DNA of 64,000 bases from Stromatinia cepivora. Its lineage: Eukaryota; Ascomycota; Leotiomycetes; Helotiales; Sclerotiniaceae. Numbering within the stretch: the first letter of the stretch is position 1; each line of letters opens with the position of its first letter. Location: the NCBI GenBank assembly GCA_014898415.1, contig RCTD01000005.1, positions 2,294,001-2,358,000 of the forward strand, in the 5' to 3' direction. Shown here piece by piece: positions 12,024 to 25,485 of the stretch. The notes under the pieces were generated by a model that saw nothing but the letters and a program-made list of their open reading frames with translations, did no database searches and had not been told where the DNA came from. The position numbers and the translations under genes are program-made.

Positions 12024-15023
12024 AGAGTTGCTCCTTGTGGGTACCTCCAAGATCTAAATGGGCAACGAAATGATCCATTGCCTGCCCAGTACTTCTCGTG
12101 CATATATCTTTCATCCATTGACTGCGATTGATCTATACATTACACGAAGAGGTTTTGCCGGGTTCTTTTTACGGGTGTTATATTGGGTACAAGATCGTTA
12201 TGGTTGGATCAATGGGTATTGGATGGAGTTTTGGGGCCGTTTGGGGGCGTTCAACAGATCCACAATATTTTAAAAGCGATACAAAATTTCCTTGGTGAAG
12301 TTTTCAGCGAGAGATCAGGAGGGGAGTGGTGGAGAGATGGGTTGGTGGATGGATAGATTTATAGTTTATCGATCATTAGCGTGAGAGTAATTAGAGGGCG
12401 AATGCACTTTGTTGTCTAGAATGTTTGTTCTTTGTTAAGTGAGACTGATGGTTATATGATTAATTTAACGAGACTACCTAGTATCTTTACTTCTAACCCA
12501 TATGCAAGTCGAAGTACTTAAGCGCTCGTACACTCGAAGTATACTCAAATCATCTCCCCATATTACAGTCCCTAAGGTATCATTATAAGTGCCATTATCT
12601 AATTATTTACATCACCAGGATCAAACCAGGCATTTTCACACAAATAACCAATAACCAATTTACTCGCGTCATATTATCTACGTCTCACTCTTAGCGAGCG
12701 CTATCTTTCACACCTTTCCGCGATCCAGCCGGCGGGGATTAGATCCAAGTGGGAGGCTATGGTAGGGATTTCCATTCTGGATGAGATATCAAAGTTGTAG
12801 GAAAGCTCCTTCTCAAAGTTCATGTGATGTCTTTTGATAGCTCCTGTGAAACCTTGGAGATGTGGATGCTGAAGAAAGTAAGTAATCTTATCTATTTGAG
12901 ATGAGTTTATTTAAATTTTAGCTATTACAGGGGTCGTTGATGTACTACTTGTTAACTGCTCGTACAACTCTCATAGCTTTACGAAAAACAATTTCTAGGG
13001 ATTCTGATTTGGTGGAATTATTTAATACTATCCAATAATGAATTTTTCTGTTTTTTTTTAAAATATATATTTTGTGATTCGAAAATCTAGTGAATTAAGT
13101 TGTGATTTTGTGTGTAACTTTTGCCCCTAATTACTCGAATAATAATAATCTTGCAATACAGTACAACATCATCGTGAGCTTCATCAACCTCAACTTTTTA
13201 GAATAGAACCAAAACCCTTCTGAAATTTTGGCGTGATAGAATTGTTTACTATTATTCAATAATGAGGTTCATATTTTTCTTTTGGATATTTTATGGTCTC
13301 ATCATCTGATAATTAAGTTGTGATTTTTGGTGATTTTTACCCCTGAGATGATTCGTTAAAGTGGTCTTCACGTTTTTCATCACTCAGTTTCCGAATCAAC
13401 TTTTCAGAATAGAACCAAAACATTTTTGGAAATTCTAATTTGATAGAGCTACTTAATGCTAGTTAATAATAGTTTTGCCGTGGCTTTTTTGGATATTTTA
13501 TACTCCGATGATCAGGGAATTAATTTTACCTGAGAAGGTCTGACCTAGCTCATGATCACCTTCTCCAAAACGGGCTGCGGGCGCATTCGGTGCTTCACTA
13601 CATCCGCACACCGTTCATCGATGGTATTAAGGATCTAGTCGCCTCGAAACCGGCGATGGGTCACTACTTCTGCAACCTGCACCTCTGGTATGCTCGAAGT
13701 CGAAGCCAAAATGAAAGTTCGTGCAATTGCAAATACTTTCTTTCATCATTGGGGATGATGCGGAGTGGAGATTCATAAACAGAGTAACGATGAGATTAAT
13801 CAGTCATTGCATGAGAGGGGGAAATTGACGTTTTGATTGCTTGGAAAAAGAATAATACGCTCCGTTTTCGTAAGTCAAGTAATAGCCAGTGCTTGTCTTG
13901 ATTAATTGTTGCCGTCGCGAGAGAACGGAATGCAGGGGACAGATTGCACTCAATGAGCTCAGTGATTTACCAAGACCGTCAGTGAATTGAATCGTCCATA
14001 TGGCGAAATACTTAGAGTATAACTGATTACTTGAATTGGAACTTTTTTATGCCGAGTCTCCTGCTTAGATATCACTGCCGGCGTTACTTTTTAGTGGGAA
14101 GAGAAGGAATTCAGACCCAGTTTCCGTATCCCATTAAGTTAGTTCTACACCTGAAGGAGTGGTCCATATGCGCAAGAATGATTGCGTATGAATCACTGAT
14201 ACTTGTCTTTCCGTGGCTTGCATATGTCTCTGGACTCTCTCGCCGTTATGGCATTATTAAATCAGCAGACTCGAAATTATCATACATAGTCAGCCATTGA
14301 AAATTTAACCGAGTAGAAGAACAATATGGAATTGAAAATTGGGAATGTTCAAAGCAAAGAATCACATATACTCACAAAGGCTTTCATCTTCCCAAAGAAC
14401 GACCGTACAGGATTGATGTCTTCGACCGGCACATATGATATGGACATTGGACACCGAGAAATTTAGACCCCTGAGCTGGAGCAGTTGATGGACCATGAAA
14501 TACGGAGGCAAGCACCGTTCAGATAATTCTAAATGCTCAGTGTTGAAGTCTTCCACTGTGGTAGCAATCTTTCAACCCAAAGATTATCAGTGCCAGGCGT
14601 TACGGGATCGAATATTCTGAAACCCATTTTTAGCAATGGCTAAGCCTTTATTCTCAACTCAACAAATGTAAATCATCACAACTGCGCCGCAATTTGCATA
14701 TCGTTGTATCATCCACCACGCTTATTCAAATTCCTCTTAACAATGTTAGACACTGAAAATCGCAATCTTGGGTAATAGTTGACCAACAAAAGAGGTTCTT
14801 GGTAAAACTTCGCCGCACTTCTGCATCCGTTAGTATGCAAGACTGCCACCGTAATTCACTTTGTCTATCTGAGTAAATGGAAATCAATACTTGACAGCCA
14901 AAGTTCAGCATCAAAAGAATCCTGATCCGTAAACCCACTTCACAAACAAAATCTTTGGTGTTAGGGAATTTTTTTAAACATTGAATTTTCTATTATCTTT
15001 GAATCTTCTTCAATACCCGAATC
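12024..15023. other. 3-kb gene-free stretch with degenerate repeats
   Basis: No frame looks coding. The first few hundred bases are the 3' side of the HAD gene. About 12980-13540 carries an old tandem triplication, annotated separately. A more GC-rich patch at about 13560-13780 may be eroded coding sequence but matches nothing I know. I see nothing nameable from 13800 to 15020. Confidence 0.5.
12985..13535. repeat. Degenerate tandem repeat, period about 206-224 bp, three copies
   Basis: Three related blocks start near 12985, 13185 and 13393. Each runs through GAATAGAACCAAAAC (copies 2 and 3), a TTTAxTAxTATxCAATAATGA-like core at about 13021, 13245 and 13450, then TTTGGATATTTTA (copies 2 and 3), then AATTAAGTTGTGATTTT and a TTTTxCCCCTxA tail. 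Anchors are 206-207 bp apart between copies 2 and 3 and about 224 bp apart between copies 1 and 2. The copies differ by many substitutions, so the duplication is old. No coding potential is evident. Confidence 0.7.
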
Positions 15024-16947
15024 ATGTGGTGGCCGTTGAGTAAAAGATATCCCGAATGCCGCCCAGAAGAGGTTGATTCCCAGACATATGACTACATCGT
15101 TGTCGGAGGTACATTTTCCATACTTCTCCAATTTCCAACCCACCTTAACTCGCTGGACTAATGCATTCTATATAAGGAGGTACCGCGGGATGTGTATTAG
15201 CATCCCGACTGAGCGAAGATCCCAACGTATCAGTCCTTGTCCTTGAACGCGGTCCCGCAAACGATACATGGCTATCTCGCAATCCCCTCATCACCTCCGA
15301 TCCCACCATTTCGACCTTCGGCGCAACGAGATGGAAATGCGAACCGATGAAGTACTGTGATGATCGCCGCAGTGGAGTAATTCGTGGCGAGGTGTTGGGT
15401 GGTACGAGCAGAATTAACAGTATGATCTATACTCGTGGGACCAAGGCGGATTATGATGCGTGGGCTGCTTTAGGACATCCGGATTGGAGCTATGATAAGT
15501 TGTTGCCGTATTTTGTTAAGAGCGAGACATCTCTCGATTATAAGAATTCAGTCTATCATGGAGATACGGGTGAGTAAACCAACACCATGGATAGTCTTTC
15601 AATATTAACCGTGAATGCTACAGGACCATGGATTACCCAAACCTTTACTTACTTCACCTGGCTGTTCCCAGTGTATCGAGCGTTAGCTTCTTCGGGAACC
15701 TTTAGTTGTATTGGCACTTCTACCTGTCGCTAGTTTCATTGATTGTGCCAAAGCCATGTGATTTATTGCCGTCCCAGATTGCAATGCACCAGATGCTCCT
15801 CCTGAAGGAGTTGTAGCATTATCCCTTACTCTTAGCGAGCGCAGGGAGCGTGTATCCAGTTTTGAAGCATTTCTTTCCAAGAAAATTGCATTGGGAAGAC
15901 GAAACCTCACGATCTGTACCAATACACTTGCTTTGCATTGTATTTAGGCATGACAAGGGCCTTCCGCGCGCTGAAAAGATACTCTTCAAGTCTGTAGATC
16001 CAACATCCAACAAGATATTTTCGGCAAAGGTTAACAAAGAAGTCATTGCATGCTCGGGTGCAATAGGTTCACCGCAAGTTCTGATGCTCAGGTTTGTTTC
16101 GTTCTTTCACCCTCTTTTCCTTCTTCGCAGGAGAGAAAGAAAAGACTAACTTACTGATTGAATAGTGGCATTGGACTTCGTGAGAGTTTGGAAGAACATG
16201 GTATCAAAGTGGTGCATGACCCGCCAGGCGTCGGATCTGAATTAGTATGCTCTCATTTATTCCTACCCTAGGTGTATACTTACTAACACGCTTTGGTACA
16301 GACTGATCATATCAGTATTCCAGTCGCGTGGGAGGTACCAGCAGCTGAACCACTAACTTCCATGGCAACCAGCCCCTTTAGAATCGCACTCGAACTCTTG
16401 AAATATATATTTTTCCGAGTGGGTCTTTTCAGCATTCCCGTTCAGACCTTAGCACTCTATGTTCGCTCTCGAATGATTAAGGAAGACAGTACTGGGATTG
16501 TCGAGGCGTTTTCGAAGTCTTCTGATCCTCAAAGTCTTATCCCTGACATTGAACTTATGCCACTTTCCACGAGTGCTATGGACAACTTCGACGAGCCGGA
16601 ATTTAAAAATATATTCTCCAAGACTCCCATCTTCTGCGTCCTGGCTACAATACTCCGGCCCAAATCCCGTGGAACAGTCCGTTTAGCATCTGATAACCCA
16701 CACGATAAGCCAAAAGTTGACTTTGGAATCTTGTCCGACGCTTCTGATTACAGCATAGCTCGAAGCGCCGTTCGTCTCTCACTTTCTATAGGAGATAGAA
16801 TGAGAGCCTCTGGTTTCCCACTTCTTCGAAACATCACCTTTCCTGCAGAAAAACAAGAACTTGATGTTCGGAATAACAATACTGAGGAGATGGATAAGTT
16901 TATCCGTCACAGAATGAGAACAACTTTTCACTACGCATCTACTTGTA
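15024..16947 (+). pseudogene. Broken GMC oxidoreductase
   Basis: The first part is clean. Exon 15024-15108 joins 15177-15569 to give the FAD-binding VVGGGTAGC(VLASRL) motif, the FAD-type VLVLERGP segment and the GMC signature GEVLGGTSRINSMIYTRG. Exon 3 opens at 15624 (GPWITQTF) but then loses frame near 15700-15790. CNAPDAPPEGVVAL and VSSFEAFL continue in another frame, and a further shift near 15940 leads into HDKGLPRAEKILFK and ACSGAIGSPQVLML. Later junctions (16091/16166 and 16244/16302) are intact and lead to a long C-terminal exon ending FHYASTC with a good donor AG|GTGAAA at about 16947. The expected last exon, with the second catalytic His/Asn and the FAD-binding GHLQAP-type tail, is not found downstream. 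Multiple frameshifts plus a missing end make it a pseudogene. Confidence 0.8.
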
Positions 16948-18255
16948 GGGTGAAATTTTGGTGGGCCGCTGGCTTAGCAGTTGTTTTTTGGATTTTATTT
17001 GGAAGGGAAAGGGATTTGTATTGTCTGAAAGACTATTGGAACATTACTCAAAAGCTCACTGAATTTGTACTTCTCAATGCCATCATAACACTTTGAACAA
17101 CTGGATATCCTATGAAACTTCCACCTGGAAGTATGAATACCTAACATACCCATAAGTAAGAGCATTGATAAAATTTCCCTTCTCAAGCCTACAACCATAA
17201 ACCATTTCATGATCATGATCAATGCCATCTTCAAGACTATCGACATTCACTTCCTTATTGAAGTTCGACTAACAGAACCATGTTTCTCATATGCAGCACA
17301 CCGGGCTTTATACTCAGAGTTATTTCCTACATGTTAAAGAAATTAAATCCTCCAATATGGTGTCCTAAATGTGCATTTTAAATTCGAGATAAAGGTAAAA
17401 GGAGAGAGGTCCGCCAAAGTTTGCTGAGTCATGAAGACAATGATGCAGCTGTAATAACACTAGCTATGAGAGATAACATGCTGATCACACAACTTTGTAT
17501 TAATTAGAGCAATGATAAGTCGCTTGACTGACAACTTGTGTAGAACCTCAAGGAGGAAAATTTGAATTCGCGAGAGGTTTTAAGGAGTCTTGTGTCACAT
17601 CTTCTGAGTTTTGTATTTATTAGTATTAAAGCGACATGATTCTGCAAATACGCTGTTATGGATATTTGCGACGCAGATGTCAATAAAGTGGTAAATCATA
17701 GATCTGAAGATCGATCATCCCGTTGTAACGCAGCAGTGGAGTCATGGGTGGTGGTCTCCTGCTCATGACTGATGCATAGCGAATCAATAGAAGCAAGCCT
17801 GCATGGGAGGTACTGTTTGATATACGTGTGTAGATTTGCATTATTTCCCCCTTCAACCATGTTGAGGCGCTGATGCATTCAGCCAAAATGTAATTGTAAT
17901 CATAAATCGTCTAGGAGGGCACATTCATGGTATTGTTCAGAGAACCTCAGATGTGAAGGAAATTTTATACTTAATAATTAACTTGTAGCTACAGTACTCT
18001 ACATTCTTCTTCAAACGCAGAATTGTCCAAAAAATTGGGATCTTCTAAGTACGTTGAATATTTTAAATAATCTATATCATAGAGCATGTTGAATCCTCTC
18101 AATAGTTGGATCTCCCATGCGATTTGCATTCCCCTGGCCCTTCCGTGCGGTCCTCAATCTCAAGTAGTTTAGAAGTTTCAAATGATTGAATCATCTAATC
18201 GATATGGATCATCCAAAAGATTTGAATGGCCCAGGGGTTTCAATCGAAGGTGTTT
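16948..18255. other. Gene-free interval
   Basis: About 1.3 kb between the broken GMC gene and the 3' end of the MFS transporter. I searched it for the missing last GMC exon without success and saw no other gene. Short frames on the minus strand at 17680-17886 and 16995-17246 have no protein-like character. Confidence 0.5.
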
Positions 18256-21135
18256 TCAAACTCTATTAGTCGGGGCTCCAGTCCTCACAGATGAGGTGGG
18301 ACTGTGATGATATTGATCCCTCCCCTCCAAGTTCTCATATAACTTTGGCTTCTCAACATCAATTCTGAAGACATGTCGCCTAATAGGGTAAGTAAATTGA
18401 CTCCATCCATATGCTGCGTGCTTCCTCGTAGGAACGTTGAAAACCCGGTCCAATTCTTCCAATGTTTTATCTTTAGTCTCAGGGACGAAGAAGAGAGTAA
18501 GAAAGAAGCCGACGATGTTAAATCCAGCGTAGAAGGAGAAAGCACCTTGAGCCTTGAAGGATCTCAGCATCGACGGCCATGTAATTGCCAAGATAAAGTT
18601 GAAGAACCATGTGGTGGCAGTTGCTAAGGACATTCCGAGTGAACGAATGTGGAGAGGGTAGGCCTAAGAAGCTGTCAGTATTATGTTACAGAACAAGATA
18701 TGTAGAAAAAAAGGTAGCTGTCTCACCTCTGCCGAGTAAGTAAAGGGCACAGGGCCAGCTCCGGGGCTTTAAACTGTTAGCGATGGACATGTGATACGAG
18801 CTAAGACGATTGTATTGCTTGAGGTCTTAGAGACATCAGACGCCCTCCTTATATATGCTCATTCTGATAACGTCACGCGTGATCTTTAATAAATACCGGA
18901 ACGAGCATTAAAAATGGTGGGGAGAAATGAAAGGGCACAGTTTCTTACCTGTAGGCTAGACAGAAGAGATAGATACCTAGAGCTACGATAGCAATACGTG
19001 TAGTTCCCTCTGGAATCAGGAAGCTCCAGCCAGTGAGGAAAAGAAAGGCGGACATGAGTGGAAAGGTGAAGAGTAGAAGCCATCGTCGACCGAATTTGTC
19101 GATCGTGGTGATGGCAGGAATAGCACCAAAGAAGTTAAGCGCGCCGAAACCCAAGGATGCACACAGAGCATTGACTTCCGAAAAGCCAGCGTCAACGAAG
19201 ATTACGCTGGAATAGTACGCTATGACATTGATACCACAGAACTAGTACACCTGTAAGCTGTTGTAGTCCATACCCTATCGAAATAGGACAATTTTCTTAC
19301 CTGCTGCATGAACATGGTAATCTCTGAAGCCACCATTGCCCTCCTAATACGGGGTACTGTGAACAGTTGCATGATCTTGTTTTGCCCACCACCCATATTA
19401 TTTTCAGCTTCGAGGAGCATATGCATCTGGAAAATATCGCGTGCTGCCTGGACCCTAGTGTGTCTTAATCTGCACATTGCTTGATATGCTTTTTGGTGTC
19501 TGCCTTTGCCCATGTACCAGCGAGGCGACTCGGGACAATAGAATACAAGAAGGCAAACAAAGAGAGCAGGAACTCCGGCAGACCCCATCATCAATCTCCA
19601 GTTAAGCCCATGAATATTAGGTGCTGTATCTGGAACATAGTAGAAGGCCAGATCGAATGCAAAACCTAACATGATACCAAAGGCAGTGAAAACCTGCCAC
19701 TGCATAGCCATCGCACCACGTATCGGAGCCGGAGATGTCTCACAAGCATATACAGGAACAGTCGCTGATCTAGGAGAAAATTAGCATCAATAATTTTATG
19801 AGACTCGACTGTAGAAGAAACGGGTTGTCCAATAGTCCGTAGCAGACTATATCACAGAGATCCTAGGGTTCCTTGTGATCTATCGTATTGATGCAAATAC
19901 TGAAAGAGGGTTAAGGGGCCTAGCTCCTTATGTAGAGACGAGGCTCTAGCTCGTGTACTAGCTCGAGACCCCGTGAATAGATACCTTCTATTCTTGTACC
20001 ACTTCTTCGCAGTCTAGTTCTGAGTTTTCAACGTTTGAAGACGAGACAATATTTGGAAATGAATTCAGCATTTCAAATGATTTGAATGCTCTAATTTCAT
20101 TCCGGAATTGAAAGCCCGTGATCTTAGGATCGCGGTCGAAACTATTGAATATCCTGGGAAAAGAGAAGAATAACAGTACGTACTTTGCACCAATACCTAT
20201 TCCAAGAGCAAATCTAGCGATGAACATGTGCCACCAGGTATTTGTAAATGCCTGCCAGAAGCAGGTCAAGGCCGAAATCATACAGGTGACGAAGATGGTT
20301 CCTCGCCGTCCCCACTATGAGAAAATCAGTATTGCCCATCAAGGAAGGATTTTGGAGGAAGATGAGGAGCTGAATCTATATAGAGAAGCAAAAGAAGTGC
20401 ATATGAGGAAATATAAAGTGGAGTTTGAGATTGGGGAACAGAATTAGGTAGTAAGAATGAAGAATTTCGTGAACCGATTAAGCTTACTTACCCATTTATT
20501 GAATGGAACAGTCAGCCAGCAGCCAGCGATAGCACAACCGAGATATCTAACAGTATTTAGATTAGTTATGGCTTGAGGGTTACAGCAAGTGCTAATTTTT
20601 CGAAGAAAAGCTGGAGGGATTAAATGAAGACGTACGGGGCACCATTGGTGATACCTAAGAGCCATGGGTCCAAAGAACTGCTTGGATCATCAATTCCGAA
20701 CAATCTGGCATAGAAAATCTGCGCTCCGTTTACAACACTTTCATCTACTCCTTGAACAGCTGCGCAAACCGAACAAAGCAAGATGACTTTTATAAAAAGC
20801 ATCGGCTGGGACCATTTATTTGTCTTCTCTTTTTCAAGGAAATTTATTTCAGCGACGGAAAGTTCGGCCCTAGCCCGTACACTATCGGGATCTTTTGCAA
20901 GCAATGCTCCGGCCTTGAATGCGCAAACATCGACTGAATCGTTAAGCCCATGATCTCGAGCATAATTCTCAGCAATGCTCTCCAAATCTTCCTCATTATA
21001 TGAAGCTAAAGGGTCGTTCAAAATTCTGTTTGTGGCCGCGTGCTGTTTGGCGTTAGTCGATTGCTCGACATGTCGAGGAGAGGGCAAGTCCTTTTCGGAC
21101 TGCATCTGTCGGTTAGAGCCTGTGGTAGAGGCCAT
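18256..21135 (-). CDS. MFS sugar transporter (sugar porter family)
   Basis: Seven exons: 21135-20636, 20546-20492, 20314-20184, 19769-19301, 19241-18949, 18766-18727, 18663-18256. They close in frame to 631 aa. The protein is a 12-helix plasma-membrane H+/sugar symporter-type carrier. Visible sugar-porter signatures are WGRRGT after helix 2, PESPRWYMGKGR ending the first half, DKFGRR in the second half, GPVPFTYSAEAYPLHIRSLGMS, and PETKDKTLEELD at the end of the last helix. About 110 cytoplasmic residues precede helix 1, longer than in typical hexose carriers. Intron 3 is unusually long (414 bp) and contains an imperfect inverted CTAGCTCG-type sequence; intron 5 is 182 bp. A GMC pseudogene lies beyond its 3' end. 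Substrate cannot be assigned, though the long N-terminus and motifs recall fungal myo-inositol/hexose-like carriers. Confidence 0.9.
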
Positions 21136-24129
21136 AATGAAATAGGAGAAGACGTTGAATACAAGAATGAAGAGAAATTAAAAAGGAAAAGTGAGACATA
21201 AGTATTACTTGTAAGAATTATCAAGCTGCGAACCTAAAGGGTATAAATACCTGTGACGATGTAATGGATCCTTGAAGTCGGATATTTTTGAGTTCAGTGA
21301 TAGACTACGTGCCTAATTAACTGTTCCATAGGTAGTGCTTCAGGACTATTTGACCAGAAGTGTTGTAACCAATGGTTAGAAGTCTGCTAGCAATGGAAGA
21401 GGGGGGGATCGAGAGGACACTAATGTTGAGGTTAATTCTTGCCTGCATCAAACAGCTAGCTCCTTTGAATATTATTTCCGCTTGAAAACTAGCTGGATAC
21501 TATACAGAAAGAATATCTGCTACTCGAATATAAAGATCATGATTTGTTATTGATATCCGGAGAGAGTAGATCGACGATGGAAAATTGGTACTTAGGGTGA
21601 AAGTTCTATAATTGCAGCTTTGCTAGCCCCTTTTCACCCGGCTGACTACCAGAGCTAAACGAGCATTCTAAAACCTAATCATACTGCAAAGAATTCTTTG
21701 CGAGTATTGGCTATTGCTTCCTTGTTTGACTAGGCTGGATGGTGAATGAAAATACCTAATGCATAGAACATTATCTTTTTTATATGCCTGCTACTTGCTC
21801 TCTTACCCCATCTAATATCGTCAACATTTTCGATTTCCGCCAGAGGACAGATTTCAAAGAGGTTAACTTTTGCCGTTATACATCATCTTAAAGCTAAGTT
21901 ATTCAAATGGGGGGATACATGTCGTTGAGCGAGAACGGCCATGTTATGTAATCAACCAAGCAGTTCTTGGCTTAGTTTTTCCGAATTGACCCCTCATTTT
22001 ATTACATAAACCAGCTACACCAAATGCTAATGGTGTATGGAGCAGAGCACCTCGAGCCTTGAGATCGTTTAACGTTTAAACTCTAAATACGTAATGAGTA
22101 ATGATACTCACAACTACTTTATCCAACTTATAGCCTATCATGATGTTGACACCTTGTCGCTGATCCTCCGCAGCTAAATCCTCTCGCTGTCTGTTTATTG
22201 ATCAAGCTGAAGTGCATAGGCAAGTGCCGGAGAAGTTACTAGATGTCATCGCTGCATCATTTCTGGGGTATTGAAACTTGTTGATCTGATATATATGATG
22301 ATAAGACATACCGGTATGACACCACTCTGTGTAGTGCTGAGATGTGCAACAAAATATTTCAACTGATTGGCTCATCTTTTGATTGGACTTAACTCGTTCT
22401 CTCACATAATCTAACCACATCAACATGGGCTTGAAGCAGATGAACACGGTATTAGCAGTACCTTCATCGGCCGATGACTTTTTGAGGATACTCCGACGGA
22501 GAAGTAAGAGCCGCAAGCACATAAATCAAAGCACCTTTTTCAGTAGTTTTGCAAGCAAAACTTATCTATAAATTGATAATTATACTCATTGCCACGCCAA
22601 TATTGTATACTTGCCCAAGGTCCGATTTTACCATTCCAAAAAGCAATTAGGATTGAAAGTTAGCTTTCTAGATGGAGCACAATTGATGGGATACTAGCCT
22701 GGACAAATTGAGTCTACAATGATCGAGGGCCTCGATTGATATTAGTAGTTATCAGGTGATTTTCGGCTCCAGAGATGGGGAAGTGTTCATACTTTCCCTT
22801 AGTCCTTGATGCCAACTTTCTTCATGCTCCATCTTTGCTCAATCGGAGATGTTATTACACCTATGAAGTCCACCTGAAAGTTCTATATTAGTCAAACTTT
22901 TTAAAGGATCCAAAAGGTCTTCTGTCTACTACCGTAGACGACTTGGATTCATCAAGGTACCCAAGTGTCTATCGGGAAATTTAGTTACTTGTCACTATTT
23001 CCAAATGAGCATTGCCTCTTTCAACTCTTTTCTTCCAAGGCAATAGTACTAATGCCAAGAAATAAGTGGTGAGAAACATTGATCACGATTATGGTTTGGT
23101 ATCCTCCCTTTCCTATTTTTTGTTCGGTGGAAATGGCTCCATGACCAAACACACGAAGTCGATCTCCTTAAACCCCTCTGTTAATTTGTCTGCAAATACT
23201 TCTGTGTCTAACCTGGAATCAACTGTTAGCGCAATGAATGAAATATTGTTAACATTTGGATATCATTTAGTATTTCATTTGTTTGAATATTCCAATTGGA
23301 TTCAAAATTAAAATGCTGGTCATTGTCTGATTGCAGTTCGGACTACAGGGTACCCTGGACATCACTACTAGTATGCTATATCTAATAGTTGTACTTCTTA
23401 GTAGCATACACCAAAAGGAATTATACTTACTCCATGACTTTCACGATATTTTTGCCTATCGAGCCTTCGCTTGTTCCCCTTTCGCAAGCGATTTTCCGGT
23501 TATAACGACAGATGTTTTACCCGGATTGGCGGGATGCACTCCAACTGCATATTAAATACAGATGTTGCACCAGAAAATGAGAATATATTCTATTAAAAAG
23601 GTGTTTGATGGTGGAAGAGGGCAAGTTAAACTTATTGTCCTAGATGACTGATAGAATGGGGGCATTTTGAGGAATTTCTGAGAGAAGTGATTGGAAAATG
23701 AAGGACTTGGATTGTTGGGCAAGAGTGCAACTATGAAAAATATTATACATGAAATTCGGACACATAACATGCTCTTGGAGACTTTGGGCTCAGAGCATGG
23801 GAAATGAAGAAACATCGTGCCAACTGTATTTCTAATCCTCAACAAATACCTATTTTCGATTCAAATTGAAGTTGGCATATGGAAATAACTCCATGAATAC
23901 AAGACTATCAAAACAACGAGCCCCACACGGGAAATTAAAGAAATATGCAAGAAGTAATATACTTCCTTTCCAAACGATAGCCTCGCCATCAGCCTTGTAG
24001 CCTCGCCTAAAGAATTTCCACTAGGCTGGCTCTCGCAAAGAATATTGCACAGCATCTCCAGCAACCCAATCATCTCACAACTTCCCAAATTTCGAGATTG
24101 GTCGCTTTCAAAGAGTCTTTTCTCTCAAA
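21136..24129. other. 3-kb gene-poor interval
   Basis: No reading frame here is supported. A 106-codon minus-strand frame at 22202-22522 and plus-strand pieces at 23066-23555 have some protein-like texture, but stops interrupt them in every frame. They may be eroded genes I cannot name. The right end holds the RRP42 promoter. Confidence 0.45.
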
Positions 24130-25342
24130 ATGCCACCTTCTTCCACACAACCTCTCCTACTCTCGCCCGCCGAACTCTCTTATCTCCACACGTCCCTCTC
24201 CCTCAACCCCCCAATCCGCCCCGACGCCCGTACTTCTACCCAATTCCGTCCCCTCATCGCCGAATGTGATGTTCTCCCTGGCACAAATGGCAGTGCGCGC
24301 ATTTGTTTCGCAGACGGTACTGAAGCTATCGTGGGTGTGAAGTGCGAAGTTGAGAAATCGCGTCCGACTTATCAAGCTGCTGAAGTCGGTACTTCAGAAA
24401 ATGATGATGATGAAGAGGATGAAGATATGAGGGAAGCGATCGAGAAAGAGAAGATGGAGAGGGAACAAAAGGGAGAAAGAGATTGGCTGGAGTTGAGCGT
24501 CGAGATTCCGGGGTTTAGGGATGATGATAGTATGCCTGTTTTTATGGCAGCCATGTTGAGCGAGGCACTGTTGGCAGATGCGGAGTTTACAGGGAGATTA
24601 TGGATTAACTTAAGGTTTCATTGGAAGATATATGTTGACGTGAGTTAGCTTTACCTATTCACATTCGAATTCCTACAGCCTTTCCAATTTTTAATTTTCG
24701 CAAAAGCTAACAATATACTAGATTTTACTACTTTCACAACCACTATCCTACCCATTACCCCTCCTCTCGCTAACAACCCATCTCGCACTCCTATCCACTC
24801 GGCTCCCTCGTCTCAAATCCGAAGGCGATGAAGATCCTCTCTTCGACGATGATTGGGAAGCTTCCGTCTATTTGTATCCTCGAACACCACAATCGACCAA
24901 TTCACGACCCCCAATTACACTCCTCATCATATCCGTAGGGGATAATATAATTTTCGACCCGAGCAAAGAGGAACTTACAGTTGCTGAGGCTGTATTAGCT
25001 ATTACCGTTGGAGAAAAAAGACGGAAGGACGGAGACGTGGATATGGATTCTAGTGTTGCAAGAGATTTAAGATTATTGGCTGTGAGGACTGTGGATTTAC
25101 CGGCTAGATTGACGGCGCCTGGTGTACCGAATACGATGAACACTGCTACTGGAGGTGCGGCGGCTGAGACGACGGATTTAGCATCTACTCAGAGGGAGAC
25201 AATGAAGGAAGGGGGGGTTTGGCAACCGCCGAGAGGAGGAATTAAGAGGAAATTGGTTGCGACCATCATCGCAAAGGTCATGGAGCGCGGAGGCGTTGCA
25301 GAAGAGGTATTGGATGGATTGGAGACTGTGGAGCTGGCCTAG
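24130..25342 (+). CDS. RRP42: Exosome complex core subunit RRP42 (RNase PH-like)
   Basis: Exons 24130-24639 and 24722-25342 give 376 aa, with an 82-bp intron from GTGAGT to ACTAG. RRP42/EXOSC7 is one of six RNase PH-fold subunits forming the ring of the nuclear and cytoplasmic 3'-5' RNA exosome. In eukaryotes the ring is a catalytically inactive channel for RNA processing and decay. Visible features are LSPAELSYLHTSL at the start, the family's RPDARTSTQFRPL segment, ARICFADGTEAIVGVKCEVE, and a late IIFDPSKEELTVAEAVLAITV that matches the RNase PH C-terminal domain. An acidic insert (residues about 93-105, poly Asp/Glu) and a Thr/Ala-rich loop near the end are fungal-style insertions. The gene is convergent with the gene ending at 25486. 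Confidence 0.9.
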
Positions 25343-25485
25343 TTTCGTGATTTTACAAGGAATTTTCTACAATGATACCCTTCTTCTCCCACATGTACAA
25401 TATCTTGTCTCATATTGACTTAATGCTAGAACAACGTTCTAGCTCGATTTCAAAACATATTGGTATCAAAATTTCCATCCGCCTT

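Noticed and set aside
13560..13780. GC-richer patch as a possible gene
   Set aside because: Each frame has stops within about 60 codons and no recognisable motif; left as unassigned.
18050..18250. Similar ATTGAATC/GGATC motifs suggesting a repeat
   Set aside because: Weak similarity on inspection, not aligned over a useful length.
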